From NCBI RefSeq assembly GCF_013337115.1, contig NZ_SGWE01000004.1, positions 2,921,501 through 2,985,500 of the forward strand: 64,000 bases of DNA. Direction: 5' to 3'. Every line of letters begins with the position of its first letter. Within the stretch, counting starts at the first letter, position 1. The notes beneath the pieces were generated by a model. It made no database searches, was not told the DNA's origin, and was given only the letters and a program-made list of their open reading frames with translations. Source of the stretch: Deinococcus sp. JMULE3. Lineage in GTDB: Bacteria; Deinococcota; Deinococci; Deinococcales; Deinococcaceae. Both the position numbers and the translations under genes were made by a program. Of this stretch, positions 25,001 through 33,479 are shown one piece after another.

Positions 25001-26011
25001 GTGTTGCGGCTTGAGAAGCTGAAATCCAGGGGGCGGTCCTTTGAACGGCTGGTGGGGTTGAGTCCTGCCGAGTTTGACCAGCTGCTGATTGAACTGGAGC
25101 CCTTGTGGGAACGGAGTCATCACCGCTCCCTTTCCCGCGCCGGACGGGTCCGGCGCATCGGAGCGGGCAACACCTTCAAGCTCGACCTCAGCCAGCGACT
25201 GCTGGTCACGCTGCTCTATCTGCGACAGTACTTCACCATGCATGTTCTGGGCATCCTGTTCGATCTGGACGCGGCGAACATCTGCCGGAACATCCATGCC
25301 CTGCTGCCGGTCCTGGAGCAGGCGTTGCCTGCTCCCCTCCGTCCCCGGACGCTCCAGGCCGAGCCGGATGAGGCTCCTGGAGGGGCGAGCAGGAACCCGA
25401 GGAAAATACGCTCTCTGGAGGAGTTTCTGGAGATCTTCCCCGAACTGACCGACGTGATCGTGGATGGGACTGAGCAACCTCGCGGGCAGCCGAAAGTGAA
25501 GAAGGGGGAGAACCCCGGCAAGAAGGCGGTCGGGCGGCCCAAGGACAAGAAGCGCTTTTACAGCGTCAAGAAAAGGACCCATACCCTGAAAACCCAGGTG
25601 GCGGTGACGCCCGAAGGACAGATCGTGCACCTCAGTGCGACCGCCAGCGGTCGCACCCACGACATGAAGGTGCTGCGACGTTCCCGACTGATGAACCGAC
25701 TGCCCAGGCACGTCCGGGTGTGGGGAGACCGGGGCTATACCGGAATGGAGAAGGTCTATCCGGACTGGGAAACCATCGTGCCCGCCAAACGACCGAAGAA
25801 CGGCGAGTTGAGCAAGGAGCAACGTGAGCTGAATCGGCTGATCTCCAAGGTGCGGATCAGCGCTGAGAATGCCATCGGCCGCATCAAGAAATTTCGCGTC
25901 TGCAAGGAGTTTTTCAGGAATCGGACCTCACAGCACGGCGTGATGTGGGGGTGTGTCGCCGGACTCGTCAATCTCCGTTGGCAACGCCGCCACCACCTCT
26001 GCACGCCCTGA
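25001..26011 (+). CDS. IS5-like transposase (DDE, Tnp_4 type)
   Basis: The 336 aa protein starts GTG and has an N-terminal helix-turn-helix region ([41 protein letters not shown]). A DDE domain follows, with [18 protein letters not shown] (first Asp), [15 protein letters not shown] (second Asp) and [15 protein letters not shown] (Glu). It fills most of the element. A complete, apparently intact gene. Confidence 0.92.
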   Translation: MLRLEKLKSRGRSFERLVGLSPAEFDQLLIELEPLWERSHHRSLSRAGRVRRIGAGNTFKLDLSQRLLVTLLYLRQYFTMHVLGILFDLDAANICRNIHALLPVLEQALPAPLRPRTLQAEPDEAPGGASRNPRKIRSLEEFLEIFPELTDVIVDGTEQPRGQPKVKKGENPGKKAVGRPKDKKRFYSVKKRTHTLKTQVAVTPEGQIVHLSATASGRTHDMKVLRRSRLMNRLPRHVRVWGDRGYTGMEKVYPDWETIVPAKRPKNGELSKEQRELNRLISKVRISAENAIGRIKKFRVCKEFFRNRTSQHGVMWGCVAGLVNLRWQRRHHLCTP

Positions 26012-26022
26012 GCGTAGGGACA

Positions 26023-26059
26023 GATCAGTGGGGAGCCGCGAATCGGCTCCCCACTGATC
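26023..26059 (+). terminator. Hairpin at the IS5-like 3' end
   Basis: Perfect 15 bp stem GATCAGTGGGGAGCC / GGCTCCCCACTGATC with 7 nt loop, 12 bp after the transposase stop. No T-run; it may block transcripts leaving or entering the element. Confidence 0.6.
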
Positions 26060-26121
26060 CTTCAACTACTGCGCAACAGGTCTTCAGTACGGTCATCATG
26101 CCCTATGGGGTTGCGGGGTGG

Positions 26122-26316
26122 TCAGAGGTTGAACTGCACGAGGGCCGCGCCGATCAGGGCCAGGGTGCCGAGCGCGGTGAGGGTCCAGCGGGCCCAGGGC
26201 ACGTGACGCAGAGCGTAGGCCAGAAGCAGGAGCGCGCTCGCAAGGGCGAGAAGTTCCCAGGGCGCTCCGTGGTCTGCATTCACGATCACGACGGGAACGG
26301 TGCGGCTGCCGCTCAT
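26122..26316 (-). CDS. Small membrane protein
   Basis: The 64 aa product MSGSRTVPVVIVNADHGAPW continues into two hydrophobic helices (LLALASALLLLAYALRHV and LTALGTLALIGAALVQF). No family recognised. It follows a 36 aa membrane peptide gene by 3 bp and would be in the same transcript, originally leading toward the integrase before the IS inserted. A role as a lysogenic membrane accessory protein is only a guess. Confidence 0.55.
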   Translation of the reverse strand: MSGSRTVPVVIVNADHGAPWELLALASALLLLAYALRHVPWARWTLTALGTLALIGAALVQFNL

Positions 26317-26319
26317 GGC

Positions 26320-26430
26320 CTACCCGTTGGGCCAGAGGGAGATCGCCATCAGGATCACGAGGAAGATCACCAGGATGACCTGCCACCAGGGGGGACGGAA
26401 GCGGGGTGTGCGGTGGGGTGAGTCCGGCAT
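26320..26430 (-). CDS. 36-residue membrane peptide
   Basis: Starts MPDSPHRTPRFRPPWWQVIL and ends in one membrane helix (ILVIFLVILMAISLWPNG). The ATG at 26430 is 6 nt after a TACACT -10, supporting this short form rather than the longer open frame. A single-helix phage peptide of unknown role. Confidence 0.5.
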   Translation of the reverse strand: MPDSPHRTPRFRPPWWQVILVIFLVILMAISLWPNG

Positions 26431-26436
26431 GCCTGG

Positions 26437-26442
26437 AGTGTA
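26437..26442 (-). promoter_or_regulatory. -10 element for the small membrane protein pair
   Basis: TACACT with CCAGGC before the ATG, minus strand. Before the IS5-like insertion this promoter could have driven the integrase too. Confidence 0.4.
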
Positions 26443-26482
26443 GGGAACGCGCGTGTCCTGAGCGCGCGTATATGGGGGTGAC

Positions 26483-27043
26483 ATGACGAACTGGTGCCAG
26501 AACAAACTGGTGGTGACGGGCACGGATGACGTGCTGGGGGCGTGGCGTGCAGCACAACGGGGCGCGGCCCCAGAGTACGACCGGGGCCCGGTGGCCGCGC
26601 AGTTGCTGAGTTTCGCCGCGCAGGTGTCCGTCCCGCCCGAGGTGATGGCCCGGGGCTACCACGCGGGTGGTCTGGGGGACCTGCAGCGGGTGGTGAGCCT
26701 GCAGTCGGGTGGTGTGGACCCCCTGCCGGACGTACCGCTGGATGGGGCGGCGTGGCGGACGATGCACTGGGGGTCCAGTCGGGACGCGGCGGACGTGGAG
26801 GTCGTGGCGGAGCCGGGCGTGTTGACGGTGACGTTTGCGTCGGCCTGGTCGGCGCCGGTGCCGTGGCTGGAGACGGTGGGAGCGCTGTGGCCGGACCTGA
26901 CGTTCGAGTTGTGGGGCATCGAGCCGGGCAATGAACTGTTCGTGCACGCGCGGGTGGAAGGGGGGCGGGTGATGCTGATGGACGAGCGCACCCCGACGCC
27001 CGAGGACCTGCTCGCGTGGGGCTACGACGTGGATGAGATGTGA
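26483..27043 (+). CDS. Api92/YubB-like protein
   Basis: The 186 aa protein begins MTNWCQNKLVVTGTDDVLGA and contains MHWGSSRDAADVEV, FASAWSAPVPWLETVGALWP and FELWGIEPGNELFVHARVEGG. This pattern is known from phage and plasmid proteins with a ferredoxin-like fold (Api92 / YubB type); function unknown. ATG preceded by GGGGGTGAC. It diverges from the small membrane protein genes and is followed 5 bp after its stop by an 82 bp palindromic element. Confidence 0.65.
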   Translation: MTNWCQNKLVVTGTDDVLGAWRAAQRGAAPEYDRGPVAAQLLSFAAQVSVPPEVMARGYHAGGLGDLQRVVSLQSGGVDPLPDVPLDGAAWRTMHWGSSRDAADVEVVAEPGVLTVTFASAWSAPVPWLETVGALWPDLTFELWGIEPGNELFVHARVEGGRVMLMDERTPTPEDLLAWGYDVDEM

Positions 27044-27047
27044 CGGG

Positions 27048-27129
27048 CCTGACTACCCTTCAAGTCGCAGAAATACTGTATAGGAGCCGACTTTCTGCTG
27101 CCTACTGTGCGATTTGAAGGGTAGTCAGG
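27048..27129. repeat. 82 bp palindromic element
   Basis: Arms of 22 bp (27048-27069 and 27108-27129, starting CCTGACTACCCTTCAA) with a single mismatch enclose 38 bp. It could act as a terminator for the gene just before it or be a tiny mobile palindrome (MITE). No target duplication is obvious. The 27130-27257 stretch after it shows no gene. Confidence 0.65.
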
Positions 27130-27257
27130 TCGCACTGCGTTCAGGACGCCATTTCTCGTGAAGTGTCAGTGACGTTAACTGACGTCATCGGCGAACGCTC
27201 GCAACGTCGCGTGAAGTCAAGGCTGGATCACTACCGGTCACTGCGATCACAACAAAA

Positions 27258-29021
27258 TTAAGTTGCGAGAGTACTCATGAAGGAAGCATGGTTGCTTCGT
27301 CCTTCGAGCCATGATTGGAGGGCCTGCGACAACTGCGCGAGTTCAAGCTCCGCAAACTCACTCCTCAAAGCGGGGACCAGGCCATATGACGCCGCCGTCC
27401 GTTCTGCTGCCGCACGATGTTCTACGGATCCCTGTCCTTCTGCCGCCTTTAGCAGCCCATAGGTTAACTGTGCAGCCGGCACGATCCTCAACCACGTGCG
27501 GGCTGCACCAATCTGACCCTGAAGCGCGTTGCGTTGCCGACGCATCGCCGCATTCAATTCCGCATTGACGTCATAGCCGAAAACGTTCAGAACGGTTTCC
27601 GCTATATATAGCGGTGGCAGAATCAAGTTGTGTGCGGTGCAGGCGGACCGAATTTGAATGATGGATTGCGCTGCAGAATGCAGGGCTGGAATCGGGTCTG
27701 GCATGACAGCGAGATATGCAGCGGCCACCGGATGCCACCTCTGCACCGCTTTTGCCAGCCCTGCTGGCGAGGCGTGCGTGAGCTGTTCAGCAGTGCCAAA
27801 GATCGAGCGGAGGTCCTGCTCGCTGCGCATGACAGTCTCGACCTCATAGAAGCCTGGCTCAAGGGCCAGCTCCAGTCGCGCAGCGGCCAGGAGCGCTCTA
27901 GTGAGCAACTGTTCGGAGTGTAGCGGCGGGAGCCCGGATAAACTCTGCCGTGCCAGACCATAGTTCTGGCTGTTGAGGTGGGCTGCACTCAGCACCCACG
28001 CGGCAAAGGAGCGGTCATCACTGCCGAAGCCGCGGAGATCAACCTTCATTTTGTCCACAATCTGGTTGGCCAGTTTCAGTCGATCAGCGGTACGGGATCG
28101 CAAAGGCTCCAGAGCGTAAAGGTGGGCCAGATGCCTGAGCACCTCGGGCATCCACTGGTAGCGAGCGGAACGCCCTGTGAAGAGGGTCTCCTGCATATCT
28201 AGGCTCTGCACACCAAAAATGGACTGGATCAGCAAAATCCACTGCTGATCATCCGGGAGCTGCGTGGCGGCATTCAGGGTTTCCAGGGCCTGGTCCAGGT
28301 TGCCAAGGTTGGCCAACAGCATCGCGATGTCAAGAGCATTGGTGGTGACGGACGCCATGGTGTCCCTGGTGTCCAGTTCCTTGCGGAGGGTTAGCGCCTC
28401 GTGAAATCCTCCGGTGTTCCCGAGCGCCCAGGCACGGAGACTGTCTGCACGATGCTGGAACTCTTCGTGGCCCATCAAGAAGGCAATGTGCCGCATCTGG
28501 GTGATGAATGGCAGGCTCTCGCTGTACCGGCCGCTTGTGTTCTGCAGGTGAACGATCATCCACAGGACCCGGTATTCCACTTCAAGCGCGAACATATCCC
28601 GATCGGGCGAACTCTGGAGTTGGTGCAGACCATCCAGGAGCAGCTCCAGTCCATCGCCCTGGTAGGACCGCTGCTTGGCCTGATTCTCCATGGAGAGATA
28701 AAGCTGGAGCGAAGTGCTGTACACGCTGACCATCAGCCGCTCCTGCAATGTGGTGCTTTTCAAAAACGCTGTACGCAGGAAGTCATGCGCCTCCGTATAG
28801 CGCTCCTGATGCATGGCGAAAATCGTGCCGCGCAGGAAGCTCAAGACTGAACCGTGTGCACGGTACTGGTCCAGGAGAGCCTCGGGCGATCCGCCTTGGA
28901 GGAGCCACTGCTTTTCATAAAACGTTGTCGCCTGCAAGTCGCGCAGGACACTGTGGGACGGCATGGAGGCGGTGACCATCTCGGTGCAAGGAGGTGCAGA
29001 TGGTTCTGGGCCTGACGGCAT
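27258..29021 (-). CDS. TPR-like helical repeat protein of unknown role
   Basis: The 587 aa all-helical protein shows TPR/MalT-type repeats, for example YTEAHDFLRTAFLKSTTLQE, LANLGNLDQALETLNAATQL and NSQNYGLARQSLSGLPPL. No DNA-binding or enzymatic motif is seen. Such repeats are used by peptide-binding receptors of the Rap/AimR/NprR type and by protein scaffolds. A gene for a 64 aa exported peptide lies just upstream on the same strand. The start at 29021 sits 6 nt after a TATATT -10. AT content is higher than in core genes, consistent with transfer. Confidence 0.6.
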   Translation of the reverse strand: MPSGPEPSAPPCTEMVTASMPSHSVLRDLQATTFYEKQWLLQGGSPEALLDQYRAHGSVLSFLRGTIFAMHQERYTEAHDFLRTAFLKSTTLQERLMVSVYSTSLQLYLSMENQAKQRSYQGDGLELLLDGLHQLQSSPDRDMFALEVEYRVLWMIVHLQNTSGRYSESLPFITQMRHIAFLMGHEEFQHRADSLRAWALGNTGGFHEALTLRKELDTRDTMASVTTNALDIAMLLANLGNLDQALETLNAATQLPDDQQWILLIQSIFGVQSLDMQETLFTGRSARYQWMPEVLRHLAHLYALEPLRSRTADRLKLANQIVDKMKVDLRGFGSDDRSFAAWVLSAAHLNSQNYGLARQSLSGLPPLHSEQLLTRALLAAARLELALEPGFYEVETVMRSEQDLRSIFGTAEQLTHASPAGLAKAVQRWHPVAAAYLAVMPDPIPALHSAAQSIIQIRSACTAHNLILPPLYIAETVLNVFGYDVNAELNAAMRRQRNALQGQIGAARTWLRIVPAAQLTYGLLKAAEGQGSVEHRAAAERTAASYGLVPALRSEFAELELAQLSQALQSWLEGRSNHASFMSTLAT

Positions 29022-29027
29022 TGCTCA

Positions 29028-29033
29028 AATATA
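29028..29033 (-). promoter_or_regulatory. -10 element of the TPR protein gene
   Basis: TATATT, then TGAGCA, then ATG. It gives the TPR gene its own leaderless transcript, separate from the peptide gene. Confidence 0.45.
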
Positions 29034-29064
29034 GCTGATGCATGTTCACAATTCGGAGACGGAA

Positions 29065-29099
29065 CTCGCCGCGACCCAAGTCTGGACGGGCGCGGCGAG
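29065..29099 (-). terminator. Hairpin between the peptide gene and the TPR gene
   Basis: Arms CTCGCCGCG and CGCGGCGAG (9 bp) with a 17 nt loop, minus strand. No U-tract. It would limit read-through from the peptide gene. Confidence 0.5.
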
Positions 29100-29206
29100 G
29101 GTGGTGAAAATGCGCTAAGAGGCTGAGGACAAAACCAGGAGGGCCCAAGCTTCGGCCGCGCTGCGATGCAACCTGGGCACATGCACACTCGTTTTGTCCT
29201 CTGGCT

Positions 29207-29401
29207 CTAAGGCTGAGTCCCAATGGGCTCGATGCAGTTCATGAAAACTTTAGGCGGATTCTGCCCCTCGCCTGGTTGTTCGGCAGGATCAAGGTGAGGA
29301 CCGACATAGTCAGTGCAATTGTATGGCGAGGTCTTTTCAGCAATCGCCACGGTCTGTCCCAGAGCTGTCAGGAGAACGATAACTTTAAGGAACTTCTTCA
29401 T
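29207..29401 (-). CDS. 64-residue exported peptide
   Basis: Starts MKKFLKVIVLLTALGQTVAI, a Sec signal peptide with likely cleavage after Ala near AIAEK. The mature part is about 42 residues with two Cys (YNCTDY and FMNCIEP) and many Pro. A TAAATT hexamer lies 7 nt before the ATG. Not similar to any family I know. It could be a signalling pro-peptide for the neighbouring TPR protein or simply a small secreted protein. Confidence 0.5.
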   Translation of the reverse strand: MKKFLKVIVLLTALGQTVAIAEKTSPYNCTDYVGPHLDPAEQPGEGQNPPKVFMNCIEPIGTQP

Positions 29402-29638
29402 CACTTCTAATTTATCAAGCGTCCAGGTGGGATCACGGACATGTACCGGACATTCGGTTCGAGACCGCTGCCCCGGTTTCTGCATGTGATGGTGCTCGAC
29501 AGGATGAAGGCACATGGTGATGCCGGAGGGAGCGGACATTCGGCGGATGTCTGAGCGAGTGTGACGCTGTCACTTCATCCTCTTCATACCGCCCCCATAG
29601 TTCTCAAGGAGAAAATTCAGGAGCGGCGTGGAGACTTC

Positions 29639-30958
29639 ATGAAGAAAACCATTGCCATGACCGTGGTCCTCAGTACCTTTCTCGCCTCGTGTGGCCAGCA
29701 GCGGGCTGATCATCCGACCCCTCCGACAGGCAAAACGCGCGTTCTAAGCGTCCAGGCCGCCTCCGTGATGACGCACCAGGATGACGGCACGTTGAGCTTC
29801 GGCCAAATTCAACCCGGCACCGTGGAAGCACAGGCCGCAACTCCCGGTACTGTTGAGGACCCCGGGCAACTTCAGGCAGGTGACATCGTCGTTAGCGCTC
29901 CCTCACCAAACGCCCCCTACGGCGTTCTCGGGACAGTGTCATCAGTGCAGAGCGACGCCACCGGCACGGTCAAGGTGTCCACCACCCCCACTACACTCGA
30001 AGAAGCCCTCACCAACGCTAACGTGGCACCAGGTGAATACAGCCTGCAATCGTCGCCAACCGATGAACCAGCTGTGGTTTTATACGACCCCACCACGATC
30101 GACCTCCGCAATGGTGATGCTCAAACAGCCGTGGATCTCAACACCCTCAGTGTCAAGGCCAAGTATGAAAGTGATGACCTGACGCCCCGGAAAAGCGTTG
30201 CTGATCCGATCGATCAACTAAGCATGGGTTCGATCCGCCCGCTCGCGACCTACCGCGTATTCGAGAAGCAAATGTGCTTCAACAAGACCATCATTGACGC
30301 TGCAGGCGTCCGGGCCACTGCTGACGGATGCGCCAACATCAATGCCGACGCCACACTCAACATCAACTGGTCCTGGGGAAGCATCAAAAGTTTTGAAGCT
30401 CGACTCGACGGCGCCCTGACGGCGACCGGAAACCTGAAAGCCAGCGGACGATGGTCTGCGCAGAAAGACATCGTCCTCACCAGTATTCTCCTGCCTACCC
30501 GAACCTTCTGGATCGGCTGGGTGCCGGTCGTGGTCACACCCAAATATGACGTGATCCTTCGAGTTGACGGAACCATTGATGCCCAAGTCACCGTGAGCAG
30601 CACGGGCACCGTGAACGGTAGCCTGGGCGCGAAATATGTCCGCGGTAACGGTTGGACCTACCAGAATGCCCTTTCCGGTTCTGCACCGTCACCCACGACC
30701 TCCTGGGCAGCCAGCGTGATCGCCAACGCTTCGCTGAACAGCACCGCCAGCCTGTACTTCTACGGCGCTGTGGGTTTCGGAGCCACTGGCAAAGCGTACA
30801 CCAACTTGAACTACAACGCGTCTGCCGCTCCGGGCTCCCGCGGCAGTCTGGTGGCCGGCCTCCAGGCCAGTGTGGAAGTCAACGCGCGGCGCCTGATGCC
30901 CAATCTGTATTACAGCCGTGACCTCTTCCAACTGGAGCTGTACCGAAAAACGTTCTGA
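29639..30958 (+). CDS. Putative lipoprotein, 439 aa
   Basis: Begins MKKTIAMTVVLSTFLASCGQ, a lipoprotein signal with a GGAG site 5 nt from the ATG. The mature protein has an N-terminal beta-rich part (LQAGDIVVSAPSPNAPYGVL, YSLQSSPTDEPAVVLYDP). A long, repetitive beta region follows from about residue 230 (CANINADATLNINWSWG, VDGTIDAQVTVSSTGTVNGS). No family recognised. First of three same-strand genes for surface proteins, separated from the astacin gene by a strong hairpin. Confidence 0.7.
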   Translation: MKKTIAMTVVLSTFLASCGQQRADHPTPPTGKTRVLSVQAASVMTHQDDGTLSFGQIQPGTVEAQAATPGTVEDPGQLQAGDIVVSAPSPNAPYGVLGTVSSVQSDATGTVKVSTTPTTLEEALTNANVAPGEYSLQSSPTDEPAVVLYDPTTIDLRNGDAQTAVDLNTLSVKAKYESDDLTPRKSVADPIDQLSMGSIRPLATYRVFEKQMCFNKTIIDAAGVRATADGCANINADATLNINWSWGSIKSFEARLDGALTATGNLKASGRWSAQKDIVLTSILLPTRTFWIGWVPVVVTPKYDVILRVDGTIDAQVTVSSTGTVNGSLGAKYVRGNGWTYQNALSGSAPSPTTSWAASVIANASLNSTASLYFYGAVGFGATGKAYTNLNYNASAAPGSRGSLVAGLQASVEVNARRLMPNLYYSRDLFQLELYRKTF

Positions 30959-31045
30959 GACGCGTTCCTGGATTCCGCCGCAGCAGACGTAAGGGCGAGG
31001 AAACTCAACAAAAGTAGCTCAGTCCCATTAAGCCTGACCTGAATA

Positions 31046-31089
31046 GATCGGCGTGAAGCTCAACTATTTGTTTGAGCTTCACGCCGATC
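31046..31089 (+). terminator. Perfect 18 bp hairpin between lipoprotein and astacin genes
   Basis: Arms of 18 bp (31046-31063 and 31072-31089, core GGCGTGAAGCTCAA) with an 8 nt loop. It ends 13 bp before the next ATG and lacks a T-run. It may terminate the upstream gene or, if transcribed, form a leader structure over the astacin ribosome site. Confidence 0.6.
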
Positions 31090-31102
31090 ATCGGAGACAT
31101 AT

Positions 31103-32209
31103 ATGATCAAACGCACCGTCCCTCTCATCGGCCTTGGTTTACTCCTGGCGGCCTGCAATGGCACTCAGAGTTCTTCTGTCCCCACAAGCCAACGGCCTGA
31201 AATCGGAGCCACCGCTCACGCACCTTTCCTCCTTGATCTCAGGCAGAAGGTCCGCACTCAAATGCATGCTCAAGCGACCAATGACTCCTCGGCTTACGCA
31301 CTTACCCCGGAGGAAGAGGCACAACTGGAAACGGAGCCATACGTCTCGGTCACCCTCACCACGGGCGAAGTCGTCGAATACAAAAATCGTGATGGTTATG
31401 CCGTTGCCAACGAAGACGAGTTAATCAGCGTCTCTAGCACGGTAGGTGACTTGATCTCGTCCTATCAGGTGGGAGCATACGAAGGGCGATTTGTGGTTGA
31501 TCCCGGCGCCCCTTCCACGGATCCAGTTGTACAACCAAACTCCACCTCCGTCTCGACCATGGGCGCTGGCATCACGCCAGCAAGTTGCAGCTTCTACTTT
31601 CTTATCTGCTGGCGCGAAAAAGTGAACGAACGACGCTGGCCAAACCGAACGGTACCATACAGTTATGACGCCTCCGTCACGTCAGCTCAGCGTTCGGCGA
31701 TCAACAATGCTATCTATTCTTGGAATCAAAATGTCAACAATGTCAAGTTCAACTACAATCCTTCGGTAAACAACCGCGTGACATTTAAGACCATGATCTT
31801 CAGTGAACCGGGAGTGCGCGGAGCATCATCTGTAGGGCGGAGCAGTCAGTCTTCTGAGCAGTTTGTCCTCTACAATCCGAATATCTTTGGAACATCTATC
31901 GAACGTGGAGTCCTTCACCACGAAATGGCCCACGCGGCAGGTATGATTCACGAGCATCAACGTTGCGACCGCGCAAACTACATCACTGTCAATATCACCG
32001 GCGACAGCTATCAGACTCAATGCGCCTCATCTTACAAAACGTACACGCCGTACGATTACAGTTCGGTGATGCACTATGGCCCCGCTTTTTCAGAATTTCA
32101 ACCCAGAACACCGAAACCTTCCAATTCTGTCGGAAGCCCCTCTGATATAGGGCAACGTCGTGGTCTCAGTATGTATGATATTCAGGCGTTAAATTCAATA
32201 TACAGATGA
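31103..32209 (+). CDS. Astacin-like zinc metalloprotease lipoprotein
   Basis: The 368 aa protein has a lipobox signal (LGLLLAACNG), a ~150 aa propeptide-like region, and an M12A catalytic domain. The domain carries HHEMAHAAGMIHEHQRCDR, which is the HExxHxxGxxHEHxRxDR zinc signature, followed about 45 residues on by the SVMHYG Met-turn. It should be an endopeptidase anchored outside the membrane. Its stop overlaps the next ATG by 4 nt. Codon use is less GC-biased than core genes, suggesting transfer with its neighbours. Confidence 0.88.
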   Translation: MIKRTVPLIGLGLLLAACNGTQSSSVPTSQRPEIGATAHAPFLLDLRQKVRTQMHAQATNDSSAYALTPEEEAQLETEPYVSVTLTTGEVVEYKNRDGYAVANEDELISVSSTVGDLISSYQVGAYEGRFVVDPGAPSTDPVVQPNSTSVSTMGAGITPASCSFYFLICWREKVNERRWPNRTVPYSYDASVTSAQRSAINNAIYSWNQNVNNVKFNYNPSVNNRVTFKTMIFSEPGVRGASSVGRSSQSSEQFVLYNPNIFGTSIERGVLHHEMAHAAGMIHEHQRCDRANYITVNITGDSYQTQCASSYKTYTPYDYSSVMHYGPAFSEFQPRTPKPSNSVGSPSDIGQRRGLSMYDIQALNSIYR

Positions 32210-32688
32210 AGACACTCTCGTTGCTTGTGATCATTTGCATCCCATTGCTGACCGGCTGTCAGGATCAGAAAGACTCTAAAACCGAACCAGTGTCTTTCAA
32301 GGCAGCCCTTAACGGGTTGGACAATGCATGGGCAACTGTCTACCGGAATAGCAATGTGGAAGCCGCGCTTAGTGTCGAGCGAAGCTATTCCGTCCTAATC
32401 CCACCGGATAACATTGTTCAGGAGGTGGCTGGAGGTGATCTGGTCAGATTCGCTCGGACGTCGGTCGGACGCTCTTTCGTCCTGAGTCACATCATCGCGC
32501 CGCAGGTTGATATCAATCAAACGAGTATTTACCGTACATTGAATGGAAAGCTCGTACGACTTGAGGAAAATCAATCGCCTTGTCGGGTAACTTTCAACGG
32601 CATCGAACTTCAATTCTGCGAGGATGAACCGTCCGGTGATATCGAAGGCGGCAGTATTTTCAGAGTAAAGAATTTGCTTTTCCGTTAA
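32206..32688 (+). CDS. Fasciclin-like lipoprotein
   Basis: The 160 aa product starts MKTLSLLVIICIPLLTGCQD, a lipoprotein signal. It contains FKAALNGLDNAWATVYRN, RSFVLSHIIAPQVDINQTS, YRTLNGKLVRLEE and VTFNGIELQF. This order resembles the FAS1 adhesion fold (helix, then H1-like and H2-like strands). Translationally coupled to the astacin gene, so it may be a partner, substrate or inhibitor. The family call is tentative. Confidence 0.55.
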   Translation: MKTLSLLVIICIPLLTGCQDQKDSKTEPVSFKAALNGLDNAWATVYRNSNVEAALSVERSYSVLIPPDNIVQEVAGGDLVRFARTSVGRSFVLSHIIAPQVDINQTSIYRTLNGKLVRLEENQSPCRVTFNGIELQFCEDEPSGDIEGGSIFRVKNLLFR

Positions 32689-32714
32689 ACGGCGGTGCGA
32701 AAATGGCCCCTTCG

Positions 32715-33080
32715 CTAAGTGCCAGTAATCGACGACCCTTCAAAACGTGGCGTTAGGGTCCTCAGGGTCTGCCAGGACGCGCCGGAATCTTGGCGATGAT
32801 CAAGCCCGAGTCGAAACATGGACACCGCACGGTGCCCGTGTTTCTTTACTTTGGTCGTCGTTCGGCGTGCCACGACCTCGCCCGTCACGCACGCCCAGAT
32901 GAAGGCGACCTCAGTACCTGACATTGCGAGACACTGAGGTGCTGGCGGTCGGAAATGGCAATCCGAGGAGCCGCAGGCATTCCCAATACACGTTGCCGCC
33001 CTTCCGTGCAGCTTGACTCGGGATCTGCCTCCCGATCCGGGTCAACCAGGCCAGTGCGGGTAGTCCGGCTGTGCGGGTGC
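32715..33080 (-). pseudogene. Decayed IS4-type transposase remnant
   Basis: One frame carries FIWACVTGEVVARR and KKHGHRAVSMFRLGLDH, the C-terminal pattern of IS4-family transposases. Further 5' pieces lie in other frames, so several indels have occurred. No ends were identified. The following IS3-like element lies 44 bp away. Confidence 0.5.
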
Positions 33081-33209
33081 ATGGTGACGTTCGGGCCATG
33101 ACTGCCAGTTCGTCGCCTTGCAGTGGTCTGCCCCCCGAAAACTGGACGGGATGAAGTAGAGAGTCAGGCTCGCCCCCCCGCCAGCCGTAGGCTGGGAAGC
33201 GAGGCCCCC

Positions 33210-33479
33210 ATGAAAAACCGGCAGTTCAGCGAAGATCAGATCATCAAGCTGCTCCAGGACGCCAAAAAGGGCGAGAAGTCAGTCGAGGACCTGTGCCGTG
33301 ACTTCGGCTGCAGTCCGGCGTCCTTTTACGCCTGGAAGAAGAAATACGGCGATACGGCGCCCGACGAAGCCAAACGGCTTCGTCGTCTGGAGAAGGAGAA
33401 CGCCCGCCTCCTGAAAATTGTTGGGCAGCAGCGCCTGGAAATCGATGCCATGAAGGACGTGATCCAGAAAAAGCGGTGA
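33210..33479 (+). CDS. IS3-family transposase OrfA
   Basis: The 89 aa protein starts MKNRQFSEDQIIKLLQDAKK and has a helix-turn-helix (VEDLCRDFGCSPASFYAWKK) followed by a leucine-zipper-like segment (LRRLEKENARLLKIVGQQRL), the standard OrfA layout. It binds the element ends. It ends within the OrfB start. Confidence 0.92.
   Translation: MKNRQFSEDQIIKLLQDAKKGEKSVEDLCRDFGCSPASFYAWKKKYGDTAPDEAKRLRRLEKENARLLKIVGQQRLEIDAMKDVIQKKR

Larger units (their letters stand above)
24959..26083 (+). mobile_element. IS5-like insertion sequence (ISL2/IS1031-type)
   Basis: The 1125 bp element has 18 bp ends AGACCTGTTGCGCAGTAG on the left and the exact complement on the right, flanked by a 3 bp duplication TCA (24956-24958 and 26084-26086). 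It holds one transposase gene and ends with a 15 bp perfect hairpin. The 3 bp duplication fits the IS5 subgroups with TNA targets. Confidence 0.9.
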
